The translations under genes and the position numbers were made by a program. A DNA stretch of 64,000 bases, from the NCBI GenBank assembly GCA_905221605.1, contig CAJNDS010002141.1, forward strand, positions 380,878 through 444,877. The letters run 5' to 3'. Below are positions 20,537 to 31,822 of this stretch, in pieces. How positions within the stretch are numbered: the first letter of the stretch is position 1; every line of letters starts with the position of its first letter. The notes beneath the pieces are model-generated. The model saw nothing but the letters and a program-made list of their open reading frames with translations. It was not told the origin of the DNA and did no database searches. Origin of the DNA: Symbiodinium natans (taxonomy: Eukaryota; Sar; Dinophyceae; Suessiales; Symbiodiniaceae).

Positions 20537-21079
20537 GTGTTCCTCGAGCGCAAGCTCCTGGCTATCAACAAGAAGAGTGGCGCGGACGAAGGACCCTCCG
20601 GTCTCAATGCGGAGCTTCGCGAAGCGCCGCCTAACCTGGGCGGAGTCGAGCTTGCGTGCCGCCGGCTCCTGACAAAGTTGGCTGACGATGAACCTCGCTG
20701 GGCGGATGCGGTTCAGTCTGGCATTCCCTTTGCCATCAAGAACGGCAGCCCTTGGTATAACTTCAGGCAGCTTCACTTTTCGCGTAAGAAGAAGGACAAT
20801 GTCACGTACCTCCAGTATGGAGGCTTGGAGAATCTCTACACACATGGAAAAGCTGGTGGCTGGCGAGCAATGTTGGAGCGACTTGAGGCAGGCAAGATGG
20901 CAACGCGCAGCGCGGGAGACAAAGGCGTCAAAATGAGACTTTCTCGGACATTGGAGGGCGAGGAGTTCATGAGGAAGCTGCACCTGTCGGCTGAGGTCCA
21001 CCAAGCTTACAAGCAGCTTCCGGACGATGACGCGCGGCAGCAACAGCTGTACCCCCCCAACCCTCCTAGCCAACATTAA
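20537..21079 (+). CDS. Unknown protein, last exon
   Basis: From GTGTTCCTCGAG the frame reads VFLERKLLAINKKSG and stays open to TAA at 21077-21079, ending with NPPSQH. It has a Tyr/Gly-rich middle (VTYLQYGGLENLYTHGKAGG) and a charged helical end. No family recognised. Confidence 0.6.
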   Translation: MFLERKLLAINKKSGADEGPSGLNAELREAPPNLGGVELACRRLLTKLADDEPRWADAVQSGIPFAIKNGSPWYNFRQLHFSRKKKDNVTYLQYGGLENLYTHGKAGGWRAMLERLEAGKMATRSAGDKGVKMRLSRTLEGEEFMRKLHLSAEVHQAYKQLPDDDARQQQLYPPNPPSQH

Positions 21080-21369
21080 CTACAAGCCCCCAGGCCCAGA
21101 CAGAATGCCCTGACCTTGCCCGAGGACCTGTGACAAGAGGGTCCCCAGCATGCAGAGCTCAGGCGCCCGTGCCTTCTCTTGTCTCAGCATACAGCAGAGG
21201 GAAAAGGGCAGTGTCGCAGGAGCACCAAGCTTGGAGGATCGGTGGTAGTTTTTGGTCCCGGGCTTAGGACATAGGACCCTGGACGCAATCCGAACCAGAA
21301 ACCAGTATGTGCCATACGACTCCGCTTCCACATGCCTGATGTAACCCCAAATGACACCCTATAGTGACT

Positions 21370-21600
21370 GCCAAAACCCTAGGGAAACCACAAATGTACC
21401 CCTGCCAACAAGGAGGTAGGTCTTGGAACCGGCACCCCATCCAGACCAAAAGCCAGTCGTATGCCATACGACTGCTTCAACCTGCTTGATGTAGACCCTA
21501 ATCTCACCCTATACCAACCAGGGCACGCAGGTCTTGGGAATAGCCTGCGCATGCGCCGCAGGCAAACCTGCAGCCATCCACAGCTGCTACGTATGACGGA
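21370..21600. repeat. Copy of the 12.9-kb intron block, with palindrome
   Basis: AAACCACAAATGTACCCC and ATGCGCCGCAGGCAAACC match the intron at 12985-13075. The perfect palindrome CAGTCGTATG-C-CATACGACTG at 21454-21474 is also the core motif of the 16-18 kb array. Confidence 0.65.
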
Positions 21601-23012
21601 TATGTGTTTCAGCGTGCTGAGACGTGGGGAATCGTTCCAGTACGCTGGGAGGACAACGAAGTCGATGCTGGCAAAACAAAAGCGACTTCTGCGCAGAGTT
21701 AACAATCTCAGACTTTACTTCGTATCTGAATCACGTGCGGCCATCTTCTAAACAAAACTTTCCCGAGAACCCCGGTCGGATCCAGCCAGGACGGACTGTG
21801 CAGCTGGATCGCCGCGTCGACCCTGCGAAGTTTCTTGCCGCTGGAGGATAGGGAACGGTTTGGCTGTTTAGAGTTTAGGGCTTAAGGTCAAGGATTTAGG
21901 TTTTCGGTTTAGGGATTAGGGTTTAGGGTCTAGGGTTTAGAGTTTAGAATGTATCCGTATACTTATTTATACATATCTGTACGTTTGTGGCTGTCAGCGG
22001 GGTCCCTCCGCCCTATGGCTCCGTATACAAGGGAGTTTCAATGACCCTCAGCCCTAAACCCTAGCAATGCATACGTCGCCTATGGTAGGGAGGGCTGGAG
22101 CGTATTAATTCCCGAGAGCCGCATTCAAACCCAAAGCCCGGACTCTAAACCCAATAAGCAAGGGGGTTAGGCGGGCTAGGGTTTAGGATTTGGGCGGAGT
22201 ACTTCGGGGTCAGCCATGCACGTCCTGGTTTGGGGTTTAGGCCTTATTTTGCAGTGTTTGTTATAATCCTCATGAGGAAGATCACATCCGGGGACACTTT
22301 CAGAGTTTCAAGGGCCAGCTGGGATGCGCCTCGTCCAGCGCCTTCAGTGTAACCTGTCATCTTTTCTTCTTTATCAAGACGTCTAGAATTTAGGGTAGAT
22401 GGTTTCGGGCTCATTTGCTCAACCCTTGAAGCCTCAAAAACGGGAGAAACACGGGGCACATTTGATTCCGGTGTTGCGTGACAACGCATCTGAACCTGGG
22501 AGGAAAGCACTGCCGTCCAGATTGCAACTACTGCCGAGCCGGCCACCGCAAAAGAAGGCCCTCAAGGGTCCACGGTTCAGGGTTTAGGGTTGAGGGTTTA
22601 GCTTAGGGTTTTCAGTTTAGGTTCTGAACCGGGTTGTCGAACCAGGGGTGTTGTAACAATCTGCTCGGTCAAAAAGTGTATGTATGTAAAAAAAAAGAAG
22701 CTCCGCTCTTGCTCGTTTATGTCTTCGCCGTATATATGAAGGTGCTGGCGTAGCGCAAGTGCAGCGCTAGGTCTTCCTTTCCTTAGCTGACGCGGTATGA
22801 CCTCAGGATGCTGATGCTTGCTTGCGGAACATGAGCTCCAGTAGTTCTGAAGACGACACCTCAGTCTTCAAATCAAGACGCTCATGTGTTTTGCGATGTT
22901 TTCGTGCAGGGAACAAAATTAGTACTATACTTCTGTACGTGCCAAAGCCGTCCTCGTTCCACACATTCCTTATCCTTTTCCTCCGCCGTTCCGGCAAGAA
23001 GGACTCTTAACG

Positions 23013-23031
23013 GTGTGTGTGTGTGTGTGTG
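23013..23031. repeat. GT microsatellite
   Basis: About nine GT units followed by CAGACAGACAC. It lies about 100 bp upstream of the ATG at 23128. Confidence 0.85.
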
Positions 23032-23127
23032 CAGACAGACACGGTTCTGCTTTCTTTCACGCCGTGCCCTTCCTTTCGCAAGATCTTGGAGTACTGACTG
23101 AGGCATTGCTGTCCATGTGTCCCAGCC

Positions 23128-24576
23128 ATGTCGGCCGACATCCGGGACCTGCTTTCTGCGCGTATCCGCGCAACGGCGCCAGAGGATACGGTGCTGGGAC
23201 TTCGAGCCCTCCTAGCCGGAGGCAGCCCGGACAAGCCCCAGAGCTTCTTGTTGGCTCTCTTGGTCCTGTACACTTCCATACAGTTCCCGGCAAACATGTC
23301 CCTGCCAGTGGCGCTGCTCACGGTCTGGATGACATTTCGGAATGACCCTGCACCCTCGCAGCCGCCCGCTTGGATGCACCACCTGCATAATCGCCGGCAT
23401 CCATGTTACAACGATGAGTGGAGCCTCAAAACGATGCTCGCAGCAGTCAGATGCCACGCACCTACAAAGCATACGGGGGATGCCTTTGCACGTGACTTCT
23501 GCAGGTTCATAGAGAATGCCCCCAAGTCCACGCAAAATGACAAGCGTCAGCTCTTTGTCTGCGCGGCTCTCATCCTCATCCCAAGGTCAGAGCGTATGCT
23601 GCAATACTTTTGCGAAAGAGGAACCGCTTTGTCCCTGGATACAGTCGGCGGGCTGTACTCCTATTTCGTAGGAAAGCATGGCTCTGTCTATCCAGGTCTC
23701 CAGCACCAGCGTCAAGCGCATACATCTGAGCAGAAACTAACAACCCTGGGGGCGCTGATTGATGCTGTTTTGGTTCCGTTTCTACTAGACACCTGCTGCT
23801 ACGATGCGATGCTCGACCTGGGTTCTACCATGTTTATTGTTGACAGCAGCAATTGCGCCCTCTTACGTGGCCCTTTTGTGTCCCTACATTTCAATCAATA
23901 CTGCCACCTGGCTGGCATCATGTTGCCGCCAGTGGAGACGGCAAAAAGTAACGGCAAAAGCTCAGACTTTTTCCTGAGCATCACTGGCCTGCCAACATGG
24001 ACTGCTGTTGCGCAGCAGGTGCAGCCGCACTTGCGTTTCCGCGTGGATTGGTGGGACGTCTCGGCGTCTGCTTGCATGACCCTGCGCTTGCTCCGCTGTC
24101 TCATGTCGGGCTCCACGCTTGGCAAGCACAGGACCGAGCCCATCACAGCCAAGAAGAGCAAATGGTCCATCTTGATTGCGAAACGGCTTCAAAACCTGCC
24201 TGACTTGGATGTGGACTTCTGCCACAGTGCTGTGCTGTATGCAGGATGTCGCTACGCCACTGCGCGCACCTTCCTCGTCGCTGTGGGACATACGCATGGA
24301 TCCTCGCCCTTGCGACAAATACTTACGGACAACAACAACTACAAGCAGGGGGAGGTTTTGGCAGTCAAGTGCAGCCAGCATCGGATAGGTCATTTTGTGG
24401 CAGAGCTTGCAGGAGAAGACGCTGTCCTTGACCACAGATGCAAAAGGCTTCGTCTCACCACTACATCGCAAGACAGCAGCACGACGTATCTGTATCGTGT
24501 CAGCGCCATGGCTCGCCTTGCAGCAAAGATTCCTGGGAACCGTGCCTGTCATTCCTCTCGGCGCCTTACCTACTGA
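23128..24576 (+). CDS. Unknown 482-residue protein
   Basis: ATG at 23128 (MSADIRDLLSARIRATAPED) opens a frame to TGA 24574-24576. It has a Leu-rich helical start, scattered Cys/His (LPDLDVDFCHSAVLYAGC), and no signal peptide. The last 60 codons may be intron read-through, because another frame continues past 24590 (CAG|GTTTCC). No known domain recognised. GC-rich codon use matches the genes at 12-21 kb and not the repeat-rich flanks. Confidence 0.6.
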   Translation: MSADIRDLLSARIRATAPEDTVLGLRALLAGGSPDKPQSFLLALLVLYTSIQFPANMSLPVALLTVWMTFRNDPAPSQPPAWMHHLHNRRHPCYNDEWSLKTMLAAVRCHAPTKHTGDAFARDFCRFIENAPKSTQNDKRQLFVCAALILIPRSERMLQYFCERGTALSLDTVGGLYSYFVGKHGSVYPGLQHQRQAHTSEQKLTTLGALIDAVLVPFLLDTCCYDAMLDLGSTMFIVDSSNCALLRGPFVSLHFNQYCHLAGIMLPPVETAKSNGKSSDFFLSITGLPTWTAVAQQVQPHLRFRVDWWDVSASACMTLRLLRCLMSGSTLGKHRTEPITAKKSKWSILIAKRLQNLPDLDVDFCHSAVLYAGCRYATARTFLVAVGHTHGSSPLRQILTDNNNYKQGEVLAVKCSQHRIGHFVAELAGEDAVLDHRCKRLRLTTTSQDSSTTYLYRVSAMARLAAKIPGNRACHSSRRLTY

Positions 24577-25445
24577 CTACCCACTACCCAGGTTTCCGGA
24601 TGTTCTACAATTCAAGCCGGGCCCCAGCATTGAGCGCTCACAATGGACAAGTCGCTGTTGTTGCTAACCCCCTCTAGTGGCTCGAGGCCAGCGTGTAAGC
24701 AGGCGATCTGCCTGCTCACGCGCACATCCCGCGGCCTTGCGCAGCCCACGCGCAGCCCACCAGAGCCAAACTCACTCCTCATGACACCTATGCTTGCAGC
24801 AGCGGTTCCAAGGGCAGGGATGTGTTTCTTATGACTTCTTCCAGTTTCTCTAGATGGGAATGGTCAGCTTCTGAAAGATACTGTCCAATCAGGGTGTTGA
24901 TTGCGACTTGGTCGCGTCTCTGTTTTTTTCAGCAAAACAAACGGGTTTGGCTTACCCAAACGTATTTGTTGTAACTTCGGTGTTTCCCTGCAAGGCTTCA
25001 AGTTTTACACGCCACCCGGCCGCGTGTTGTGAAGCTCTCCACGGGGAAACCGAGGAGGGGGAATCGGGTTGCGTGGTTTCCTACTGGGGGTCCTTGTCTA
25101 AGCTAATCGGTTTGCAATGTGTCCAAAATTGTTCAGATCTCGAATCCTACATCCTCAGCCGCAATTTGCAACAGACCCAAAATCCTTGATTGGCCATAGG
25201 CTCCGGGACACAGTCTCGCAGCTGGCCCAGCACTAACTGGACCGGCCTTGGCGGAGCTTGCGCAGGTGGAGGGCAGATGTGGAGGGCACACGTGGAGGGC
25301 GTGGGACGTAGGATTTCAGGTTAATACCTTGAAGTTTCGGATTTGCAGAGTACCCTAAGGGCAGTCCGAATGCCTCGCGCGTGTCGTCAGCTATACTTGC
25401 TGAAGCCCCTCGGGAGCCCTGACGTTCAGCCTCCAAACATCGCAG
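24577..25445. other. Region without a supported gene
   Basis: Mostly unique sequence with several short open frames (24643-24834, 24908-25189) that show no recognisable content. The terminal part returns toward the repeat-rich composition. Confidence 0.4.
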
Positions 25446-25530
25446 GCCTCTGCTCGACTACGATTGTGCGATGATGGCGTGATTCGGGCCCTCAGCGAGC
25501 TTGCTAAGGGCCCAGAGCCACCTGAGATGG
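25446..25530 (+). CDS. Armadillo-like exon
   Basis: After ATCGCAG the frame reads ASARLRLCDDGVIRALSEL then AKGPEPPEM, ending in phase 1 at GTTCGACG. CDDGVIRALSELAK resembles an armadillo helix (xxGGIxxLLxLL). The next island, 26844, starts in phase 1, completing a Gly codon. Confidence 0.65.
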
Positions 25531-26700
25531 GTTCGACGGGGTCTTAGGGAGTTAGGGTTCTCCCTGTTACGGGTTCAGGGTTTAGGCGTGTCAGGAATTA
25601 CGATTCTAGGGCTTTCGGGGTTTTCGCGTCTAAGGGTTTAATTTCAAAACCCTGCAAGGCCATTTTAGCCACGAAGACCTATAGCCTCCAAAGCCTTTAA
25701 GCCCCAAAAGCCACTAAACCCCACATCCCCTAAACCCCTGTAGCCCCGAAAACCCCTGCAGCCCCGAAACTTCGAAAGCCTATTAAACATAAACCTCTTA
25801 AGCCTCCAACACCTGAAACTTTCAACCCTAAACCGCGAACCTTTCACCCCAAAGACCCTTGACCCGTATCTCAACCCTCAACCCTAAATCCTAAACACGG
25901 AACCCTATACCCCTACAGCCCAAACAAAACCGGGAGGTCCCCGCCTGGCGCCCGCAGCGCACGGGAATCTACACCCTAAGCCCTATAAACCCTAGCCCCT
26001 TACCCACTCAGGCCTCGCATCTCGGCACTCGACTGGGGAAATTCTTTATCTGGTATACTTTCTAATATGGTTTACATCTTCGGTTTAGAGTTTCAGGTTT
26101 TGGATTTAGGCTGTATAGGGTTTGGGGTTTAAGGTTAGGGTACTTACAACCCAACTACCCATGAACCCTCAAGCAAGTACTAAGGCTACTAAGATGCCGA
26201 GTTCCTGTCTTCGGGGTTTAGGCAAGCCTACACCCCACACCCTATCCTTTAAGGGTTCAGGGTTTAGGCCTTAGAGTTTAGGGTTTAGGGTTTAGGGTTT
26301 GGGGTCGTTGCAAGTGGAGCTTCCTGGTGTGGGGTTTAGGGCTTCATGCTCTCTCAAACGTAAACCCTGAACCCTAAACCTAAACCCTAAACCCTAAGCC
26401 CTAAGCCCTAAGCCCTAAACCCTAAACCCTAAACCCTAAACCCTAAACCCTTTCCCTTCTTGAAGGTGTCTCAGAATAACGGGGTAGGCTCTGCTCGGCT
26501 CACACCTGCTACTTACGGTCTAAGTCGGCCCCTGGGATGTCTTCCATGTCCCCTAAACTCTAAACCCTAGGCCCTAAACCCTAGACAATACACCCCACAC
26601 CCCACGCCCTAAACCCTAAACCCCAGAACCTGAACCCTAAACCCTATAAACTCTAAACCCTGAACCCTGAACCCTGAACCCTATAGACCCTAAACCCTAA

Positions 26701-26785
26701 ACCCTAAGCCCTTAGCCCTTAGCCCTTAGCCCCTAACCCTTAACCCTTAGCCCTTAGCCCTTAGCCCTTAGCCCTTAACCCTTGA
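26701..26785. repeat. CCCTTAG variant heptamer tract
   Basis: A run of CCCTTAG with a few CCCTTAA heptamers embedded between CCCTAAA tracts. The seven-base period is kept but the variant is locally homogenised. Confidence 0.85.
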
Positions 26786-26843
26786 CCCTAAACCCTAAAC
26801 CCTAAACCCTAAACCCTGACAGTTGGGAGGCCAAGGGTTGCAG

Positions 26844-26896
26844 GATCCGGCAAGATGTTGGAGCAGATTACGGAGGGCCCTCAGATCCGAAACCAG
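26844..26896 (+). CDS. Exon in phase with 25446
   Basis: Fifty-three bases after GGTTGCAG read (G)SGKMLEQITEGPQIRNQ and end at GTCGGTTCC. The split Gly codon joins exactly to the exon ending at 25530. Confidence 0.65.
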
Positions 26897-26994
26897 GTCG
26901 GTTCCTACATCCTCCGATATCAACTGAGCGCGTCCTACGCACAGACATGAAAACACATAAAGCGCAGAGAGAAATTTTCCAAACCTGGGGCCGC

Positions 26995-27365
26995 GCGCAT
27001 CCAGCGTAAAAGCGTAAAAGCGTAAATTTCGAAATTTCGTTTTTACACTTTTACCGTGTGCGCTTGCGGCGGCCTCAGATTTCCGCCGCGCGCGTCCAGC
27101 ATAAAAGCGTAAAAGCGTAAAAGCGTAAATTTCGAAATTTCGTTTTTACCGTTTTACCGCCTGCGCTTCCTGCATCCTCAGTTTTCGGCCGCGCGGGTCC
27201 AGCGTACAAGCGTACAAGCGTAAATGCGTAAATTTCGAAATTTCGTGTTTACCGTTTTACCGTCTGCGCTTCCTGGATTCTCAGTTTTCCGCCACGCGCG
27301 TCCAGCGTAGAAGCGTAAAAGCGTAAATTTCGAAATTTCGTTTTTACCGTTTTACCCTTTTCGTT
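26995..27365. repeat. Palindromic repeat array 2
   Basis: Four units with AAATTTCGAAATTT at about 27024, 27127, 27230 and 27325 (spacing 103, 103, 95). Flanks and the TGCGCTTCCTG spacer are the same as in the array at 10060-10510. Confidence 0.85.
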
Positions 27366-27432
27366 GCGCGGGGTTGCCCGGAACCCCTTATCCCTTGCAA
27401 CAACGGCAAACCAGCACAGTCCGTTTGCGGAT

Positions 27433-27530
27433 TTGGGGTTTAGGGTTTAGGGTTTAGGGTTTAGGGTTTAGGATTTAGGGTTTAGGGTTTAGGATTTAGG
27501 GTTTAGGGTTTAGGGCTTAGGGTTTAGGGT
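27433..27530. repeat. TTTAGGG tract
   Basis: About fourteen heptamers with ATTTAGG and CTTAGGG variants. Confidence 0.9.
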
Positions 27531-27682
27531 GTGTCCTGTGAGGTCGCGTGCACGCGTTGCTTGTAAAGACCTACCCCGACCTGCCAAGCTGATCAGGGCT
27601 TCGAGATGCCCCCCCCCCCCCCCCCGCCCCCCCGCACAGCCCCCTCAAAGGAGGCTTCCTAACTTCTCCTAAACCCTAAACC

Positions 27683-27766
27683 CTATAACCCTATAACCCT
27701 ATAACCCTATCAACCCTATCAACCCTATCAACCCTATCAACCCTATCAACCCTATCAACCCTAAAC
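27683..27766. repeat. CCCTATAA / CCCTATCAA variant tract
   Basis: Eight- and nine-base derivatives (CCCTATAA, then CCCTATCAA repeated about eight times) of the telomere-like unit. Confidence 0.85.
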
Positions 27767-27896
27767 CCTAAACTCATCTAAAACAGGCCACAAACATCTA
27801 AGCAAGCCGGCCCCCTCGGGTTGCGGTCCGTGGCCTAAACCCCAAACCCCAAAATCCTAAATGAAATCGCTGCTTGGGGAGGGGGGTAAATAGCCT

Positions 27897-28060
27897 CGGG
27901 GGGGGGGGGGGGGGGGGCCTTTCTCATTCAAGAACTTGAAAAGAAGGTGACAAGAAGGGGAGCTCAAGTAGGGAATGTTTACCCGGAGGCACGGAATGGG
28001 GTTTTGGGTTCAGGTTATCAGCATAGGTAGGTTCGTATGACCTTAAGATGGGGTGGGGGG

Positions 28061-28095
<35 letters not shown>
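27897..28095. repeat. Poly-G runs
   Basis: Two uninterrupted G runs of more than 15 bases (about 27899-27917 and 28062-28095) close together, with a poly-C run at 27609-27624 just upstream. Confidence 0.85.
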
Positions 28096-28096
<1 letters not shown>

Positions 28097-28534
28097 GCTC
28101 CTTGTAAGTTCCAGGGTGTATCGAAGCTGTTGACCTTAGGCGAGTTCATGGTTTGACCCAGGGCTTGGGAGTCGGAGGACTTCCAGGGTTTAGGGTGAGG
28201 GTTTTGGGGGGGGTGTTTTGGGATTGGGGTTTAGGGTTTAGGGTTTAGGGTTTAGGGTTTAGGGTTTTGGGTTTTGGGTTTAGGGTTCTTGGGGGGTGCT
28301 TTGGGTTTGGGGTTGAGGGTTTAGGGCCTTTAGGGTGTTTGGTGTGTTTGCGGGCGATGCGCGAGTGTTCAACTCTTCCGGGGCTGGGGGAGGGCGGGAG
28401 GGAGTTTGGGGCGTGGGGGCTGCGATCAGGAGACTGAAGGCTCCCAAACCCTAAACCCTAAACCCTAAACCCTAAACCCTAAACCCCAAACCCTAAACCC
28501 TAAACCCTAAACCCTAAGCCCTTCCTGCGCTCAG

Positions 28535-28582
28535 GAGATGGAAAAGCTCTACAAAGTCAAGAGCGTCGGGGGGCCCAAGACT
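28535..28582 (+). CDS. Exon, charged helix
   Basis: Sixteen codons after GCGCTCAG: EMEKLYKVKSVGGPKT, ending at GTAGAAG. Starts and ends in phase 0, compatible with the exon ending at 26896. CCCTAAA repeat lies just upstream. Confidence 0.65.
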
Positions 28583-28736
28583 GTAGAAGCGCTTACTTAA
28601 ACAACCCTAAACCTTAAGCGATGAGCCCTAAACCCGAAGCCCTGCTTATATCCTTAAGTTAGGGTGTTGGGGTGCATCCCTGGCCCATGATTAGCTCCTG
28701 CTCGGCTTTCCAACCCTACTTTGACCGGGCGGGGGG

Positions 28737-28856
28737 TTTAGGGTTTAGGCTTTAGGCTTTAGGCTTAGGGTTTAGGGTTTAGGGTTTAGGGTTTAGGGTT
28801 TAGGGTTTAGGGTTTAGGGTTCAGGGTTTAGGGTTTAGGGTTTAGGGTTTAGGGTA
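28737..28856. repeat. TTTAGGG tract
   Basis: About sixteen heptamers with CTTTAGG and TTCAGGG variants. Confidence 0.9.
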
Positions 28857-29533
28857 TGGTTGGGGGCGTTGGGTTTGGGGAGTTCCTGATCAGCAATAAG
28901 CTGAAGGGATACTAGGAGTTCCCGAGGGCTGAGGGTTTAGGGTATGCGGTTTCGGGTTTGGGGTTTAAGGTTTGGGGCTTAACTTGAGAATAGCTGGATC
29001 AGCTAAAGCCCAAACCCTGAAACTCTGAACCTTTAGAGCCTGAACCCTCACCCCTGAACCCTAAATCCTTAAACCCGAAACTTTAAACCTTAAACCGAAA
29101 CCCTAAACCCCAAACCCCGAAACCGTCAACATACCAAGCGTGAGAAATTCTGGTATTGACTCTAAAGCTACATAGGGCTCTCCATGATGATTTAGTGAAG
29201 TTGTGTTGGGCTCACGGGCCCTAAGCCCCTTCCCCCCCCCCCCCCCCCACCCCCCCACAAGCCCACCCAAAATCGAAGAGCACAACCTCGGGACCCTAAA
29301 CCTGAAAGCCTAAACCCTAAACCCTAACCCCACTCCCAAACCCGAAACCCTACAACCAAACACCTAAAACCTAACACCCTCCTACTCCCTCATTCGCCAA
29401 AGCCTTTGCCTAAGTCCACAACACCCGAAACAATTCAACCCTGGAGCATGCAACAAACAAGACACTAGGGTTTCGGGTTTACAGTTTAGGGTAAACCCTG
29501 AAGACACCCCAAACCCAAAACCCCCAACCCCAA

Positions 29534-29660
29534 GCCCCGAACCCCAAGCCCTAAACCCTAAACCCTAAACCCTAAACCCTAAACCCTAAACCCTTGACCC
29601 TTGACCCTTGACCCTTGACCCTTAACCCTTAACCCTTAACCCTAAACCCTTAACCCTAAA
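29534..29660. repeat. CCCTAAA / CCCTTGA / CCCTTAA tract
   Basis: CCCTAAA switches to four CCCTTGA, then CCCTTAA, then back to CCCTAAA. Confidence 0.85.
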
Positions 29661-29698
29661 CCCTAAACCCTAAACCCCAACCGACTCACCCAGAGCAG

Positions 29699-29745
29699 GT
29701 GCTCGAGGCAGCGGGCGCCAGGCCACTCCTTCGCTTCACCTGGGG
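29699..29745 (+). CDS. Armadillo-like exon, GTTTAGGG donor
   Basis: After AGAGCAG the frame reads VLEAAGARPLLRFTW and meets GTTTAGGGTTTAGGG. EAAGARPLLRF resembles an armadillo segment (EAGALPPLVRLL). CCCTAAA repeat lies just upstream. Confidence 0.6.
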
Positions 29746-31016
29746 GTTTAGGGTTTAGGGTTTAGGGTTCAGGGTTTAGGGTTTCGGGTTTAGGGTTTAG
29801 GTACCCCTAATTTTCGGAAACCCCACCTGAGCTGCTGTTAAGGAACGCGAGGGCTGAGGCATTTTCGGATGTTAGGGCTTTAGGTTTGAGGGTTTAGGGT
29901 TTTGAGGGTTTAGGTGTTTTTTTTTTTTTTTTTTTGGGGGGGGGGGGGGGCTTCGGGTTGCGGAGCTCTGGCGGGTTTAGGGCTCTAGCGGGTTTCAGGG
30001 GTTTAGGGCTTTGGGTTTTAGGGCTTTAGGGATTTAGGGGCTTTGGGGGGGCTGAGAGGTTTTAGGCTTAGGGTTTCGGGTTTTAGGAGTTTAGAGGTTT
30101 TAGGGTTCTCTGCTGTTCGAGGTTTAGGGGCTTTGAGGGCTGGGGATGCGGGCGGTGAAGTTTAGGGTTCAGGGTTTTGGGTTTATGGGGTGTTAGCAAG
30201 TTGAACTTCAATGAGATGTGTAGGGTCAGTTTCTGTATACGCAGGAATCGGACCAACCTCATCGTAGGGCACAGGATTGTGTAGAGTTGCAGAGTCATAG
30301 GGCTGTCGGGCATAGGATCAGCGTAAACCCTAAACCCTGAGCCCTCAACCCTTAACCCTCAGCCCCTCAACCCTAAACCCTAAACCCTCAACCCTAAACC
30401 CTAAACCCTGCACACCCTAAACCCACATCTCAAAAGTCCTACACAGCAAGCCCAGGCCCGCCACCCCATCGGAGCCCAGGAACACAGCCAGAATTTATAT
30501 TGAGCACGCCCGTACACATACAGATATACAAATATTTGTTTATAGATGCGAAACATATTCGTTTTTATTATGTATACGTCTATTTGTTTTTTTATGTAGT
30601 CGTTATTTATTTATTTGTTTGTTTATTGGTTTGTATGTTTATATTTGTATGTATGTACCAATAGGTGTGTGTGTGTATATAAAAACACATATACTATGGA
30701 GTTTCAGACACATGTATACACGCACACACGCAACAAGTCATTCCCTATTTTTGCTGACCTCCTCAGTTCGTGGTGTGAACCCCTATATAAAGTTCCGAGC
30801 TTCTATTTTCAATGCTCCAGAAAACTTAATTCACCATGAGAACGCCCATATGGTTTAAGGTATACACTACGGACCTTCATTCACAATCAAGGCCCCTATA
30901 TAGCATACATTCCCTGAAGCACATCCTTTCGGGGTATTGACCCTAAACTTGATGAAGCCCCAAGTATGAGGGCCGCGCTAAACCCTAAACCCTTAGCATG
31001 AGGGTTCTGCCCGCAG
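29746..31016. other. Long repeat-rich stretch, AT-rich island inside
   Basis: TTTAGGG-like repeats, a T15-20 run followed by a G run (29918-29950), and an AT-rich island at 30495-30740 with TATTTATTTATTTG and ATATACACAT-type sequence. No exon supported. Confidence 0.5.
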
Positions 31017-31054
31017 GCCCGGTGAGAACCGCTTCCGTCCAGGCTATGATTGAG
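31017..31054 (+). CDS. Short exon with canonical donor
   Basis: After CCCGCAG one frame reads PVRTASVQAMIE, followed by GTGAGCAG. VRTASVQAM fits an armadillo/HEAT helix (VRxxAVxAL). The other frames hit a stop. Confidence 0.55.
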
Positions 31055-31180
31055 GTGAGCAGAAAGAACACCCCTTCCTAGGACCCGTAGTAGCCCTTAT
31101 TGGGTTTAGGGTTTAGGGTTAGTGTTTAGGGTTTAGGGTTTAGGGTTTAGGGTTTAGGGTTTAGGGTTTAGGGTTTAGGG

Positions 31181-31276
31181 CTAGCACCCAGAGTAGGCCC
31201 TTGTTCCCATTTTTAGGGCTTAGGTTCCCTTATCAGCCCCTTTAAACCAAAGTTCCTCCGCTACTCTTGGGTTTAG
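31181..31276. mobile_element. Family-1 MITE-like copy
   Basis: CTAGCACCCAGAGTAG at the left end and CTACTCTTGGGTTTAG at the right end, inserted at the end of a TTTAGGG tract exactly as at 7228 and 51380. Confidence 0.65.
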
Positions 31277-31656
31277 CTTTAGTAAGGCTCAGGGTTCTAA
31301 AATTGGCTCCTTTGGGGTTCCCGGCTTAGGGTTTAGGGGTTAGGGTTATAGGGTTATAGGGTTAAGGGGGGTTTAGGGTTTAGGGTTTAGGGTTTAGGGT
31401 TTAGGGTTTAGGGTTTGGGAGTCTGACTTTGAGACTGTAGATTTCACTGCTCAGGATCCAGGGCTCGGCTGTTTGGGGCATGAAGGTTACTGGGGTTCAG
31501 GGTTTAAGGCTTAGGGTTCCAGGTTTAGTGTTAGAGTCGTCGCAGCGGTTGAATGCAGCTGCGTACCTTATGCCTCCAACCTTGCAAGCCCGAAAGCCCC
31601 CCCATGTCAAAGACCGAGTTTGTAAATCATTCTCTTGAGTTCAGCACCCAGCACCC

Positions 31657-31776
31657 TAAACCCTAAACCCTAAACCCTAAACCCTAAACCCTAAACCCTA
31701 AACCCTAAACCCTAAACCCTAAACCCTAAACCCTAAACCCTAAACCCTAAACCCTAAACCCTAAACCCTAAACCCT
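31657..31776. repeat. CCCTAAA tract
   Basis: Seventeen near-perfect heptamers. Confidence 0.95.
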
Positions 31777-31778
31777 AG

Positions 31779-31822
31779 CAGTGATCACAGCCGAAACAAG
31801 GCTTCCTGCAGCCACCAGGATG
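31779..31822 (+). CDS. Possible exon, weak
   Basis: After AACCCTAG one frame reads VITAETRLPAATRM. The borders are uncertain and another frame is also open. Confidence 0.3.

Larger units (their letters stand above)
21080..23127. other. Intergenic stretch with repeats and AT patches
   Basis: Contains a tandem duplication of about 147 bp (21288-21362 against 21435-21514), a palindrome at 21454-21474, return of TTTAGGG-like repeat at 21865-22200 and 22580-22620, and a (GT)n run at about 23013-23031. Small open frames here have no support. Confidence 0.5.

Noticed and set aside
25655..25675. Possible dinoflagellate spliced-leader sequence (GGCCATTTTAGCCACG)
   Set aside because: Only the CCATTTT core fits; the flanks expected in the 22-nt leader are absent.
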